Under the pieces are notes generated by a model. The model did no database searches and was not told the DNA's origin. It saw nothing but the letters and a program-made list of their open reading frames with translations. Of a DNA stretch of 64,000 nucleotides, positions 33,243-42,883 are shown piece after piece (position 1 is the stretch's first letter; each line of letters opens with the position of its first letter). Both the position numbers and the translations under genes were made by a program. Source of the stretch: Bog-473 sp963742035. GTDB taxonomy: Bacteria; Actinomycetota; Acidimicrobiia; Acidimicrobiales; RAAP-2. The stretch spans positions 620,001-684,000 of the forward strand of contig CAVUKH010000001.1 in the NCBI GenBank assembly GCA_963742035.1. The letters run 5' to 3'.

Positions 33243-36226
33243 GCGGGGTCCACCTCCGTGGCGGTCGTGGTGGCGCCGGTGCTCGAGCGCGACAGCGTCA
33301 GTGGGTCGGAGCCGAGGAAAGCCTCGCCCACCACGGGGAGCTCGAGAACCTGCCGTGGTGGCCCGCTGGCGAGCACCGTGCCCCGGTCCATGGCGACGAG
33401 ACGATCAGCGAGCTCCGCGATAAAGGCGATGTCGTGCTCCACGACGAGCATGGTGGCGTCGAGCCGGTCGCGCACAGTGCGGAGGAGCCCGACCATGGCC
33501 TCGACCTCGCGTTGGGCCACACCCGAGGACGGCTCGTCCAGCAGGACCACGGACGGTTGCAGCGCCACGACGGCTGCCAGGTCGACCAGGCGGCGTGAGC
33601 CGGTCGACAGCTCGCTCACCAGACTGTCGGCGTAGCGGTCGAGGCCGAACATGTCCAGAATCTCGTCGACCCGTTGTCGCACGGCGGCTTCGGTCCGCAC
33701 CTGGAGCGGCAGGCGCAACATGGCGTTGAAGGGGTCGCGGACGTCGGTGAACCGTTCCAGTGAGACGGCCAGGGCGTCTCGTACGGTCAAGCCGGCGAAG
33801 AGCCGCGAGTCCTGGAAGGAGCGGCCCAGACCGAGTCGGGCCCGGGCCGATGCCGTTCGATCGGTGATGTCGACGCCGGCCAGTTCCACGCTTCCCGCGT
33901 CCGGGCGGAGGAAGCCGGAGATCACGTCGAACAGCGTCGTCTTGCCCGCGCCGTTCGGCCCGATGATGCCCACGATCTCCCCATGGCCTGCGTGCAGGGA
34001 GACGTCGTCGAGTGCGGCGTTGCCACCGAACGCGAGGGCGATGCCGCGTACCGCGAGCTCGGGCCCACCGGTGGCGGTGGGAGACTGCAGCGCAGCGGAC
34101 GTCCCGAGCGTGTCCGACGCCTTCTGGAGATAGACGGACCACAACAGCTCGGGATGTGCGGCCAACTCGTCGGCGGTCCCGGAGAAGCGCACGGCACCGG
34201 TCTCCATGACGTACACACGATCCGCCACCGCCACCGCGACGTTCATGGATTGCTCGACCAGGAGGATGGCCGTCCCGGCCTGGCGCATCGATTCGACGGC
34301 ACCCAGCAACTGTTCGACGACGATCGGCGAGAGGCCGAGGGAGAGCTCGTCAATGAGGAAGAGCTTGGGCCGGGTGATGGTCGCCATGGCCAGGGCCAGC
34401 ATCTGCTGCTGTCCTCCGGAGAGGTTGGCGGCGCGTTCCTCGCGTCGCGAGGCGAGCGTCGGGAACGAGGCGAGCGCCTCGTCGATCATGTCGACGTCGT
34501 GCTCGCCGCGGCGCCGGCCCTGCCAGGCCGCCACCCGCAGGTTGTCCTCGACGCGCAGGTTGGGAAAGATCCCCTCGCCGCCGGGTACCTGCGCCACACC
34601 CAGCCGGGCGATCTCGTCGGGCGGGAGGTGGGTGATGTCGCGTCCGTCGAAGACGATGGCCCCGTGATCGGCCTCGACGACCCCGCCGATGGCTCGCAGC
34701 AGTGTCGATTTGCCGGCGCCGTTGGTACCGACCAACGCGACGATCTCGCCCTCGCCGACCTCGATGGCCATGTCGGCCAGGACGACCACGCCGTCGTAGC
34801 CGACGCTGAGCTCCCGCACGGCCAGCAGCGGTAGCCGGCCCTCGTGGCGATCAACCAGCATTTGGGTCCGGGTACGCACCGACGTCCACACGTCCCGCAC
34901 GTCCCGCTCGATCAGGCTCCCGGCGCTCGCCACGATGAGGCCGCCGATGGCGAAGATGGGAACGAGTATGAGCAGCCCGTAGCGGAATCCGATCGCATCG
35001 CCCAGTGCACCGACACTCGGAAGGACGAGGAACCCGGGCAGGATGAAGAGCGCGCCGATGGAGAACCCCACCGACCGCACGCGCGCCGGGATGGCCAGTG
35101 AGAGCGAGGCCAGGACCCCGGGCCCCACGATGGCGAGTGAGGCGTCGATGCCGGCGTTGCCGATGAAGGCCACGGGGACGTTCGGGGCCAGCGCGAAGAG
35201 GACGGCGAAGCCCGCCGCGACGATCGACGCCACCGCCAACATGCGGAAGACCAGGCTGATGTCTCGCTGGGCCAGACGAGTGGCGATGACCGCGCCGACG
35301 GCCAGACCGAGCAGGTCGAAGAGCTGAATCGGCGCGATGAGGTAGGCGCGCTGCACCGCGTCGAGGTGGAACGTCTCCTGGTACTGCAGGGAGGCGAGGG
35401 AGGTGAAGCCGGCGATGGCGGCGGCGAGGAAGGGGAGGGCGATGAAGATCCGGCGCAGCACGCCGATCTTCCACACCGTGCGCCAGGCCTCGCCGAGCGA
35501 CGGCGGGGTCTCGACGGGGATGTCTACGGCAGACGGTGCGACGGCAGACGGCTCGACGGCAGACGGTGCGACGTCACCCAGCGGGGCGGGCTCCCCACGC
35601 TCGGAGGCCAACATCTGTTCGCGCAGCTCGAGCTGTTCGTGGCGCCCCCGCGGGGGCTCGCGCAGGCGGAGGCCGATGATGACCACGATCACGATCGGCA
35701 CCGCAAAGAAGAAGAACGGGGCACGCCAGCTGAAGAGCGAGGCCAACCCGGCACCGAGAAGGACCCCGATGATGGCCCCGATGCTGATGCCCGAGCGGTG
35801 GGCGGAGTAGACGCGTGGTCGAGCGGGGACGGGGTAGTAGTCGGCCAGCAGGGAGTTGTGCGTGGGAAAGATCACGGCCTGTCCCATGGACACGCCCACC
35901 AGCATGATGGTGGCCACCACGACGGATTGGGCGATGCCGAGCCCGATGGAGAACGCGGCACCGACGAGCGCGCCGACGAGCGCGATGCGCACCCGGTTGG
36001 TCCGGTCCGCCAGCACGGCGATGGGCAGCGTGCAGGCCAGCGCCGCGGCGCCGGCGATGGCGACGATCAACAGGATCCCGGCGTTCGTGAGGTGGAAGGC
36101 GTCGCGGATGTTCGGTGTCAGGACGTTGAAGGCGCTCTGCGTGGCCTGGTCGAGCAGTTCGATGCCGAAGAGCACTCCGAGCGGGAACAGCGAGACGCCG
36201 CCACCGAGCTTGGCCAAGCGGCTCAT
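33239..36226 (-). CDS. MFS transporter fused to two LivF/LivG-type ABC ATPase domains
   Basis: One 995-residue frame. Residues 1 to about 450 form a 12-segment major facilitator (FGIELLDQATQSAFNVLTPN, VLADRTNRVRIAL). Residues about 465-700 are a LivF-like ATPase with Walker A GTNGAGKST (about 499-507), signature LSGGQQQ (about 602) and Walker B FLIDELSLGL. Residues about 718-985 are a LivG-like ATPase with GPNGAGKTT (about 755-763) and Walker B VLLDEPSSGV, but a degenerate signature LSTGS (about 875). ATG 36226 overlaps the permease stop; the longer upstream reading frame is not coding. The ATPases presumably serve the LivHM-type permease; the MFS role is unknown. Confidence 0.88.
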   Translation of the reverse strand: MSRLAKLGGGVSLFPLGVLFGIELLDQATQSAFNVLTPNIRDAFHLTNAGILLIVAIAGAAALACTLPIAVLADRTNRVRIALVGALVGAAFSIGLGIAQSVVVATIMLVGVSMGQAVIFPTHNSLLADYYPVPARPRVYSAHRSGISIGAIIGVLLGAGLASLFSWRAPFFFFAVPIVIVVIIGLRLREPPRGRHEQLELREQMLASERGEPAPLGDVAPSAVEPSAVAPSAVDIPVETPPSLGEAWRTVWKIGVLRRIFIALPFLAAAIAGFTSLASLQYQETFHLDAVQRAYLIAPIQLFDLLGLAVGAVIATRLAQRDISLVFRMLAVASIVAAGFAVLFALAPNVPVAFIGNAGIDASLAIVGPGVLASLSLAIPARVRSVGFSIGALFILPGFLVLPSVGALGDAIGFRYGLLILVPIFAIGGLIVASAGSLIERDVRDVWTSVRTRTQMLVDRHEGRLPLLAVRELSVGYDGVVVLADMAIEVGEGEIVALVGTNGAGKSTLLRAIGGVVEADHGAIVFDGRDITHLPPDEIARLGVAQVPGGEGIFPNLRVEDNLRVAAWQGRRRGEHDVDMIDEALASFPTLASRREERAANLSGGQQQMLALAMATITRPKLFLIDELSLGLSPIVVEQLLGAVESMRQAGTAILLVEQSMNVAVAVADRVYVMETGAVRFSGTADELAAHPELLWSVYLQKASDTLGTSAALQSPTATGGPELAVRGIALAFGGNAALDDVSLHAGHGEIVGIIGPNGAGKTTLFDVISGFLRPDAGSVELAGVDITDRTASARARLGLGRSFQDSRLFAGLTVRDALAVSLERFTDVRDPFNAMLRLPLQVRTEAAVRQRVDEILDMFGLDRYADSLVSELSTGSRRLVDLAAVVALQPSVVLLDEPSSGVAQREVEAMVGLLRTVRDRLDATMLVVEHDIAFIAELADRLVAMDRGTVLASGPPRQVLELPVVGEAFLGSDPLTLSRSSTGATTTATEVDPA

Positions 36227-37652
36227 GGTGCGAGCGCCCCTTCGACCGGCCCGGCCGCGCCCGGCCGCGCCTCCCTGTGGCGCCGGGCCAACCCCTCGAG
36301 GGCCCAGTCGCGCACGTCGTAGCAGAGGCCCGCCAGCCCGCGGGGGAAGAGGATGAGCACCAGCAGGACTCCCAGTGCGGAAGGGAAGAGCTGCCAGCTC
36401 GGCGGCAGGTAGATGGTGCTGCCCTCCACGATGGCGGCACCGAGGATGGCGCCGAAGGCCGAGCCCAGCCCACCGACGGCGGTCGACGTGAAGACGATGA
36501 GGCTGACCGGGACCAGGAAGGACGTCTCCTCGTACTGCTGGTTCACCACCAGAAGGAGGCAGCCGGCCAGCCCCGCGATGAATCCCGAGATGGCGAAGGC
36601 CGTCAGTTTCGCCCAGACGACGCGGACGCCGTAGCCGGACGCCGCCCGCTGGTTGGTGGGCAGCGCCCGCAGCACGCGCCCGGTCCGGCTGTGGCGCAGA
36701 CCGTGCAGCGCCACGAGCACGAGCACCAGGACGCCCAGGCACAGTTCGAAGACGGCCGACTGCGAGGTGAGGGAGAGCCCGAAGAGGTAGGGGGTCCCGA
36801 GTTGGGCTTGAGGGATCCAGGAGAACTCCTCGCGCACGAGGAGGTAACCGGAGGCCGCAAGGCCGAAGGCCAACGTCGTCACCGCGGCGAACATCCCGTC
36901 GAGGCGGAGGGTGGGGATGCCCACCACCACCGCGACCAGAGCGGCCGCGGCACCGGCGAGGAGGAGGGCGAGGCTCAGATCCCAGTGCCAGTCCAGCAGT
37001 GCCACCGCTCCGACGGTCGCCCCCACGGCGGCGAAGGACATCTGGCCGAGGCTCACCTGTCCCGACCAGCCGGTCAGGACGACGATGGAGCAGCCGACGA
37101 TGGCCAGGACGATCAGCTCGGAGCCGCGGATCAACTCGCCCGGCCCCATCCACAGGGGCAGCGTGCAGGCGGCGGCAAAGGCCACGAGCGCAGCCACCGG
37201 CGTCCCCACCCGCACTTCGGTGAGGTCGCGCAGGGAGGTCGGCAGGTCGCGCACGCTGCCGGCCAACGCCAGGGACGACTCGGCCTCACGGTCGGTGTGA
37301 GAGGCGAGGAGCTGGCGCACCACAATGGCGGCGAACACCACGCCGGCCAGGACCGCCAGTCCGAGCGCCGCGTTCGTAGGGTCGTTCCAGGCCACCCCCT
37401 GCTCCAAAATGCCGAGGGCCACGGCGGACGCCGCAATGACGGGAAGCTCGCTGAAGTTGCCGAGCGCGAGCGCGGCCAGTGCGGTGACGAGGGCGGTCAG
37501 GCCGTACGTCGGGTCGAGCGGGAGTCCCAGGATGGTCGCCTGGAAGAAGATGCTGGTAAAGGACAGGACCCCGGCCACCACCCACGTCACCGACTGCAGG
37601 CGGCCGACGGGGATGCCGAGCATGGACGCGCGGGTCGCGCCGGTCTCCGACG
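36223..37652 (-). CDS. fused LivH-LivM permease, downstream part (after apparent frameshift)
   Basis: Continuation of the branched-chain-amino-acid-type permease in a second frame. It begins with the LivH helical block ETGATRASMLGIPVGRLQSV, runs through the rest of LivH, a cytoplasmic linker (about HTDREAESS), then a complete LivM-like permease with LTGWSGQVSLGQMSFAAVG and IAGLAGCLLLVV. An internal ATG at 37623 (MLGIP) could restart translation. The upstream residues of this frame (37653-37770) are Ser/Arg/Pro-rich and not coding. Its stop overlaps the MFS-ABC fusion start. Intact homologues would be one protein of about 700 residues. Confidence 0.78.
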
Positions 37653-38332
37653 GCCTGTACCGCCAGCCCGACGTCGCTCCGGGTGAACCACACCGACACC
37701 GCGGCCAGGCAGGAGACCGAGACGATGACCGCCACCAGGTGGTCGGCCGTGAAGACGACGGGCCCGACATGCCAGGCGACGTGCCACGGGAAGGACACGG
37801 TCGCGCTGGCGATGGGCGTCTGGCCCCAGATGCGCGGGATCAGGAGGCTCAACACGACCAGGAGCTGGGAGAGCCCGATGGTGGCGACGGTCAGGATCAG
37901 GCGCGGCGAACGACGGAAGCGCCGGACCACGAGGATCTCGACCGTCGCGGTGAGCAGGAGCGAGGCCACCAGGCCGGTGGCCAGTCCCAGGAAGTAGTTG
38001 ACCCCCGAGAAGCCGATCAGGCCGACGGCCAGCACCGCCGGAGCGGTGCCGAGGTCGCCCTGGGCGAAGTTGATGACCTTGTTCAGGCGGTACGTCAGGC
38101 CGAGGCCGACCGCCATCAGGGACCCGAGGAGACCGAGCACGGCCCCCTGGAGCCAGACGCCGAACGGGATCGGGAACACCAGAAGCTGGAATGCGAGGAC
38201 CGCCACGACGGAGGCAACCCCCGCCGTCACCGTCGACGTACGCCCCGGCAACCGCAGGTGGGTACTCAGCGGCTCATGCCCTTCTGTTGGCGTCGTGCCG
38301 CATTGGCGAACCTGCCCCCCCGGGTAGCTCAC
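37643..38332 (-). CDS. fused LivH-LivM permease, N-terminal part (before apparent frameshift)
   Basis: About 230 codons of a LivH-like permease with FGVWLQGAVLGLLGSLMAVGLGLTYR, the LivH hallmark KVINFAQGDLGT, and VLVVRRFRRSPRLIL-type loops, ending at SDVGLAVQAVGD. Beyond about 37643 this frame becomes Arg/Pro/His-rich and non-coding, while the adjacent frame carries the expected continuation. The start is uncertain: GTG 38332 gives an N-terminal extension of about 30 residues, and internal TTG or GTG codons are alternatives. It is the promoter-proximal gene of the three-gene operon. Confidence 0.7.
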
Positions 38333-38525
38333 TGGACGGATCTGTGTGCGCGCTCAGGGTAGTAGTCCCGCCCGCTCCGTGCCGGGGAAATCCCCCGTTG
38401 CACCGCCGCACGTCAGCGCCGAGGCGGGAGACGACCGCAGTAGCCTTGTCTGGCGCCGCGACCCACGGGAGGTGGGACCGGCGCTTCGCTTCTGCCCGCC
38501 GCACTCCTGAACGACGAATTGAGGC

Positions 38526-39293
38526 ATGGTGACGCTCACCGACGCAGCACCGGCAGCACAACGTCCGGCCTCGCCGGCAGCGCACGCCGTCGAGTTGCGC
38601 AAGACGTACGGAACGGGGCAGGCGACCGTGCACGCCCTGGCCGGTATCGATGTGACCTTCGAGCGCGGGCGCTTCACCGCGGTGATGGGACCGTCAGGAT
38701 CGGGGAAGTCGACGCTGATGCACTGCATGGCCGGTCTCGACCGTCCGACCTCGGGCCAGTCCTTTGTCGGCGACCTCGACATCGGGCGCCTCGACGACGC
38801 CGGGCTGACGCAGATGCGGCGCGACCACATCGGTTTCGTCTTCCAGTCCTTCAATCTCGTGCCGACCCTGACGGCCGGCGAGAACATCACACTGCCGGTG
38901 GACCTCGCCGGGCGCAAGGTTGACAAGGAGTGGTTCGACTACCTCGTCGACCAGCTCGGCATCGGCGATCGGCTGACGCACCGGCCGGGCGAGATGTCGG
39001 GGGGCCAGCAACAGCGCTGCGCCTGCGCCCGGGCCCTCATCAACCGCCCCGACCTCGTGTTCGCCGACGAACCGACCGGGAACCTGGACTCCAACTCCAC
39101 CAACGAGATGCTGGCATTCCTGCGCCGCTCGGTGACCGAGTTCGGCCAGTCCATCGTCATGGTCACCCACGATCCCCACGGGGCCGCGTACGCCGACCGG
39201 GTGGTCTTCCTGGCCGACGGCAACATCGTCGACGAACTGGCCCAGCCGACCTCTGACTCCGTGCTCGAGCGCATCCGCACCTTGGGGACCTGA
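38526..39293 (+). CDS. ABC transporter ATP-binding protein (LolD/MacB type)
   Basis: A 255-residue ATPase of the LolD/MacB/FtsE group. Walker A GPSGSGKST is at about 55-63, the Q-loop region is FVFQSFNLVPTLTAGENI, the signature MSGGQQQRCACARAL, and Walker B VFADEPTGNLDS. It partners the FtsX-type permease starting 1 bp after its stop. Likely roles are lipoprotein, peptide or drug movement across or out of the membrane; the substrate is unknown. It diverges from the LivHM operon over about 190 bp. Confidence 0.93.
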   Translation: MVTLTDAAPAAQRPASPAAHAVELRKTYGTGQATVHALAGIDVTFERGRFTAVMGPSGSGKSTLMHCMAGLDRPTSGQSFVGDLDIGRLDDAGLTQMRRDHIGFVFQSFNLVPTLTAGENITLPVDLAGRKVDKEWFDYLVDQLGIGDRLTHRPGEMSGGQQQRCACARALINRPDLVFADEPTGNLDSNSTNEMLAFLRRSVTEFGQSIVMVTHDPHGAAYADRVVFLADGNIVDELAQPTSDSVLERIRTLGT

Positions 39294-39294
39294 C

Positions 39295-41814
39295 GTGTGG
39301 CGGGTCACCATCAAGGGCCTGTTGGCCCACAAGCTTCGGCTGGCCCTCACCGCGCTGGCCATCGTGCTCGGCGTCACGTTCATTGCGGGGACGTTCGTCC
39401 TCACGGACACCCTGCACAACACCTTCAACACGCTGTTCGGCAACATCTACCAGAGTGTCGACTTCCAGGTGCGGGGGGTGGCGCAGTTTGGCAGCGGGGG
39501 CACCGCCACCCGCAATCCCGTCCCTGAGTCGCTGCTCTCCACGGTGCGCGGCGTGCCCGGCGTGGAGGCCGCGGAGGGATCGGTCACCGGGTACGCGCAG
39601 TACATCGCCCCCGACGGGAAGGCGATCACGACGGGCGGCGCACCCACTCTCGGGTTCGCCTTCGACCCCGACCCGAAGCTCTCTCCCCTCCGGCTGACGC
39701 AGGGCACCGCGCCCAGCACGCCCCGCGACGTCGTGATGGACCTCGGCACGGCGCAGAAGTACCACTTCCGAGTCGGGGAGGACGTCCGCATTCTGCTGGA
39801 GGGCCCGACGAGAACCTTCACCATCACCGGCCTGGCGCGCTTCGGCACGGCGAACAACCTGGCCGGGGCGACGCTCGCCGCCTTCGACACCCCGACGGCC
39901 CAGGCGTTGCTGGGCGAGGTGGGCAAGTTCGACACCATCAACGTGATCGCGCAACCCGGAGCGGACAAGGCAACCGTGCAGCGCGCCATCGCGCGGGCCC
40001 TGCCGCGCGGCGACGAGGTGGTGACCGGTCAGACCGTGATCAACGAGGCCACGAGCTCCATCAGCCAGGCGCTGGGCTTCTTCAACACCGCACTGCTCGT
40101 CTTCGCGTTCATCGCGCTCTTCGTGGGCGGCTTCACCATCCTCAACACGTTCTCCATCATTGTGGGCCAGCGCACGCGTGAACTGGCCCTGCTGCGGATC
40201 GTCGGGGCCAGCCGTCGCCAGGTCTTCCGCTCCGTGCTCCTCGAGGCAGCGATCGTGGGCCTGGTGTCGTCGTTGATCGGACTCGGCCTGGGGGTGCTGG
40301 CGGCCCTCGGGCTGGAGGCCCTTTTGAGCGGGTTCGGCGTGACGTTGCCGTCCGGTCCGCTGGTCTTCGAGGCCCGCACGGTGATCGTCTGCCTGATCGT
40401 CGGTGTGGGCGTGACGGTGGTGTCGGCCATCAGCCCGGCGCGGCGCGCCGTGCGCATCCCACCGGTGGCCGCCGTTTCCGACCAGCAGAGCGAGGTCGAG
40501 ATATCCATGCGGCGGCGCTTCACCTGGGGCCTCGCCATCACTCTGCTGGGCGTGGTCGGGCTGGCCCTCGGGCTCACGGCCCCCGCCATCGGCCTGGTCG
40601 GCCTCGGGGCCATCCTGATCTTCGTGGGGGTGGCCCGCCTGGCGCCGGCGGTGGCGCGGCCGATGGCCAGTGTCATTGGTCGGCCCCTGGCCCGACTGCT
40701 CGGCATGTCGGGTCGGCTCGGGCGGGAGAACTCAATGCGCAGCCCGCGCCGCACGGCGCAGACGGCGTCGGCTCTCATGGTCGGTCTGGCCCTGGTCTCG
40801 GCGATCGCCGTCTTCGGGGCCTCGCTGTCGCGGTCGGCCACGAGCAGCGTGGACAACGCCATCAGTGCCGACCTCATTGTGACCACTCCCAACAACGCGC
40901 AGGGTGGTTTCAGCGAGGCGGTAGGGCCGACCGCGGCGACGGTCGACGGTGTCACCGCGTCGTCCACCGTGTACCAGGACCAATTCCAGGTCAAGGGCTC
41001 GCTGGAGAACTTGACCGCGATCTCGACGCGCCACATCGCCGACACGGTGATCCTCGACATGACCGAGGGCTCGTCGTCGGCGTTGGCCGAAGGCCAACTG
41101 CTGATCGACACCACCACGGCCAACTCCAAGCATCTCGCCGTGGGGGACGTGGTGCCGGTGAAGTTCGCCAAGACGGGGAACACGACCATGCGCATCGGCG
41201 GCGTGTTCAAGGCGAACTCGCTGATCGGCAAGTACCTCGTCGGCGACGACTACTTCCTCGCCCACTTCTCGAACGAGTTGCCGATCGCCGTGCTGCTGCA
41301 GACCGACGGCAGTTCCGGGGTCGAGCAGAGCGTCTCCCACGCCCTGAGCGCCTATCCGAACCTGAAGATCCAGACGCGAGCTCAGTTCGAGCAGTCACAG
41401 GCGGCGCAGGTCAACCAACTGCTGGGGCTGGTCTACGCGCTGCTCGCCCTGGCTGTCCTCATCGCACTGATCGGAATCGTCAACACGTTGATGTTGTCGG
41501 TGTTCGAGCGCACGCACGAAATCGGTCTGCTGCGCGCCGTCGGTATGAAGCGCCGCCAGATCCGGGCGATGATCCGCTCCGAGTCGGTGATCCTGGCCGT
41601 GTTCGGTGCCATCATCGGCATCATCGTCGGGATGGGACTCGGCATCGCGCTGGCCTGGTCGCTGAGGTCGCAGGGGATCACCGACATTGTGGTGCCGTTC
41701 GTCAGCCTCGTCGTGTTCCTGGTCCTGTCCGCGCTGCTCGGGTTGCTCGCGGCCAGCTGGCCGGCGCGGCGCGCGGCCAAGCTCGATGTTCTGGCCGCCA
41801 TTGCGGCGGACTGA
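39295..41814 (+). CDS. FtsX-like ABC transporter permease (MacB-like, double FtsX)
   Basis: An 839-residue permease with an N-terminal membrane anchor (LALTALAIVLGVTFIAGTFV), a large extracytoplasmic MacB-type domain, an FtsX domain of three helices (about 250-380, FFNTALLVFAFIALFVGG), a further central membrane pair, a second extracytoplasmic domain, and a C-terminal FtsX domain (LLALAVLIALIGIVNTLML). This is the long two-FtsX-domain form common in Actinobacteria. GTG 39295 is the only start compatible with the anchor. It forms an operon with the preceding ATPase. Confidence 0.9.
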   Translation: MWRVTIKGLLAHKLRLALTALAIVLGVTFIAGTFVLTDTLHNTFNTLFGNIYQSVDFQVRGVAQFGSGGTATRNPVPESLLSTVRGVPGVEAAEGSVTGYAQYIAPDGKAITTGGAPTLGFAFDPDPKLSPLRLTQGTAPSTPRDVVMDLGTAQKYHFRVGEDVRILLEGPTRTFTITGLARFGTANNLAGATLAAFDTPTAQALLGEVGKFDTINVIAQPGADKATVQRAIARALPRGDEVVTGQTVINEATSSISQALGFFNTALLVFAFIALFVGGFTILNTFSIIVGQRTRELALLRIVGASRRQVFRSVLLEAAIVGLVSSLIGLGLGVLAALGLEALLSGFGVTLPSGPLVFEARTVIVCLIVGVGVTVVSAISPARRAVRIPPVAAVSDQQSEVEISMRRRFTWGLAITLLGVVGLALGLTAPAIGLVGLGAILIFVGVARLAPAVARPMASVIGRPLARLLGMSGRLGRENSMRSPRRTAQTASALMVGLALVSAIAVFGASLSRSATSSVDNAISADLIVTTPNNAQGGFSEAVGPTAATVDGVTASSTVYQDQFQVKGSLENLTAISTRHIADTVILDMTEGSSSALAEGQLLIDTTTANSKHLAVGDVVPVKFAKTGNTTMRIGGVFKANSLIGKYLVGDDYFLAHFSNELPIAVLLQTDGSSGVEQSVSHALSAYPNLKIQTRAQFEQSQAAQVNQLLGLVYALLALAVLIALIGIVNTLMLSVFERTHEIGLLRAVGMKRRQIRAMIRSESVILAVFGAIIGIIVGMGLGIALAWSLRSQGITDIVVPFVSLVVFLVLSALLGLLAASWPARRAAKLDVLAAIAAD

Positions 41815-41889
41815 GCCCCCTTAGGAGAGCGGTTCACCGCTGCAGGTCCCGCCGGGCAGCGCTACAGGGCGGTTCGGTACAGTACGGGC

Positions 41890-42834
41890 ATGACGACGAC
41901 GGCAGCGACCTCCAAGCCGCCCGGTACCTTCCGCCTGCCGGGGTACACGATCGCCGTCGGGCCGTTCACCCACGTGGCGGCGGAGCGGGATCGCCTCGCC
42001 GGGCTGCAGTGGCGCCACTTCGACGCCCACCAGATCGGCGCGACCGTGGGTGCGGAGATCACCGGGGTCGACCTGACCGCGCCGCTTCCCGACGACGTGG
42101 TGGCCGAGCTCCGGCAGGCGCTGCACGACTACAAGGTCATCTTCTTTCGGGACCAGGCGATGGATCCCCACCAGCACGTGGCTTTCGCGCGCCGCTTCGG
42201 CGACCTGGAGGTCCATCCGTTCCTCCCGTCCAACACCGGCGAGCCCGAGCTGGTGCGCTTCGAGAAGACGGCGGAAGTCAGCGGCTACGAGAATTCCTGG
42301 CACCACGACGTGACCTGGCGGGCGCGCCCCTCCATGGGCGCGATCCTCCACGCCGTGTCGGTGCCGGACACTGGCGGTGACACCTTGTTCTCGGACATGT
42401 ACGCCGCCTACGACGGTCTCGACCAGACGACGAAGGACGAGATCGACGGACTGCAGGCCGTGCACGACTTCACGCAGACCTTTGGGCACACCCTTTCAGA
42501 CGAGGAGCGCCGCACGGCGCAGGAGCAGTACCCGCCGGTGCGCCACCCCGTGGTATGCACGCATGCCTCCACCGGGAAGCTGCACCTGTACGTCAATCGC
42601 CCGTTCGTCAGCCACATTGAGGGCCTCGATCGCGCGTCAAGTCTGGAGCTGCTCGATCGTCTCTGCCGGCAGGCCGACGCACCCGAGCACCAGTGCCGCT
42701 TCACCTGGAGCAAGGACGCGGTGGCGTTCTGGGACAATCGCGCCGTGCAGCACTACGCCTCGAGCGACTACTGGCCCCAGCGGCGCTCCATGGAGCGCGC
42801 CTCGGTGATCGGGACGGCGCCAGCCCGCACGTGA
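41890..42834 (+). CDS. TauD/TfdA-family Fe(II)/2-oxoglutarate dioxygenase
   Basis: A 314-residue non-haem iron oxygenase. The metal triad is H138-x-D140 (SWHHDVTW) and H288 (RAVQHYAS). The 2-oxoglutarate-binding Arg is probably in QRRSMERASV. QIGATVGAEITGVDLTAPL and FFRDQAMDPHQHVAFARRFG are family signatures. Members hydroxylate taurine, alkyl sulfates, aryloxyacids or similar; the substrate is not evident. It stands alone after the ABC operon. Confidence 0.9.
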   Translation: MTTTAATSKPPGTFRLPGYTIAVGPFTHVAAERDRLAGLQWRHFDAHQIGATVGAEITGVDLTAPLPDDVVAELRQALHDYKVIFFRDQAMDPHQHVAFARRFGDLEVHPFLPSNTGEPELVRFEKTAEVSGYENSWHHDVTWRARPSMGAILHAVSVPDTGGDTLFSDMYAAYDGLDQTTKDEIDGLQAVHDFTQTFGHTLSDEERRTAQEQYPPVRHPVVCTHASTGKLHLYVNRPFVSHIEGLDRASSLELLDRLCRQADAPEHQCRFTWSKDAVAFWDNRAVQHYASSDYWPQRRSMERASVIGTAPART

Positions 42835-42883
42835 GGGGGCCGGCGAACCCGGTACCGCGGGTCGTCGGTCGTAAGCTCCCGCA

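Noticed and set aside
36227..37153. N-terminal extension of the MFS-ABC fusion frame
   Set aside because: It overlaps the permease in another frame and lacks protein character; ATG 36226 overlaps the permease stop.
37643..37654. Programmed ribosomal frameshift in the fused permease
   Set aside because: No heptameric slippery sequence, stop-codon pause or convincing downstream structure was seen; mutation or sequence error is simpler.
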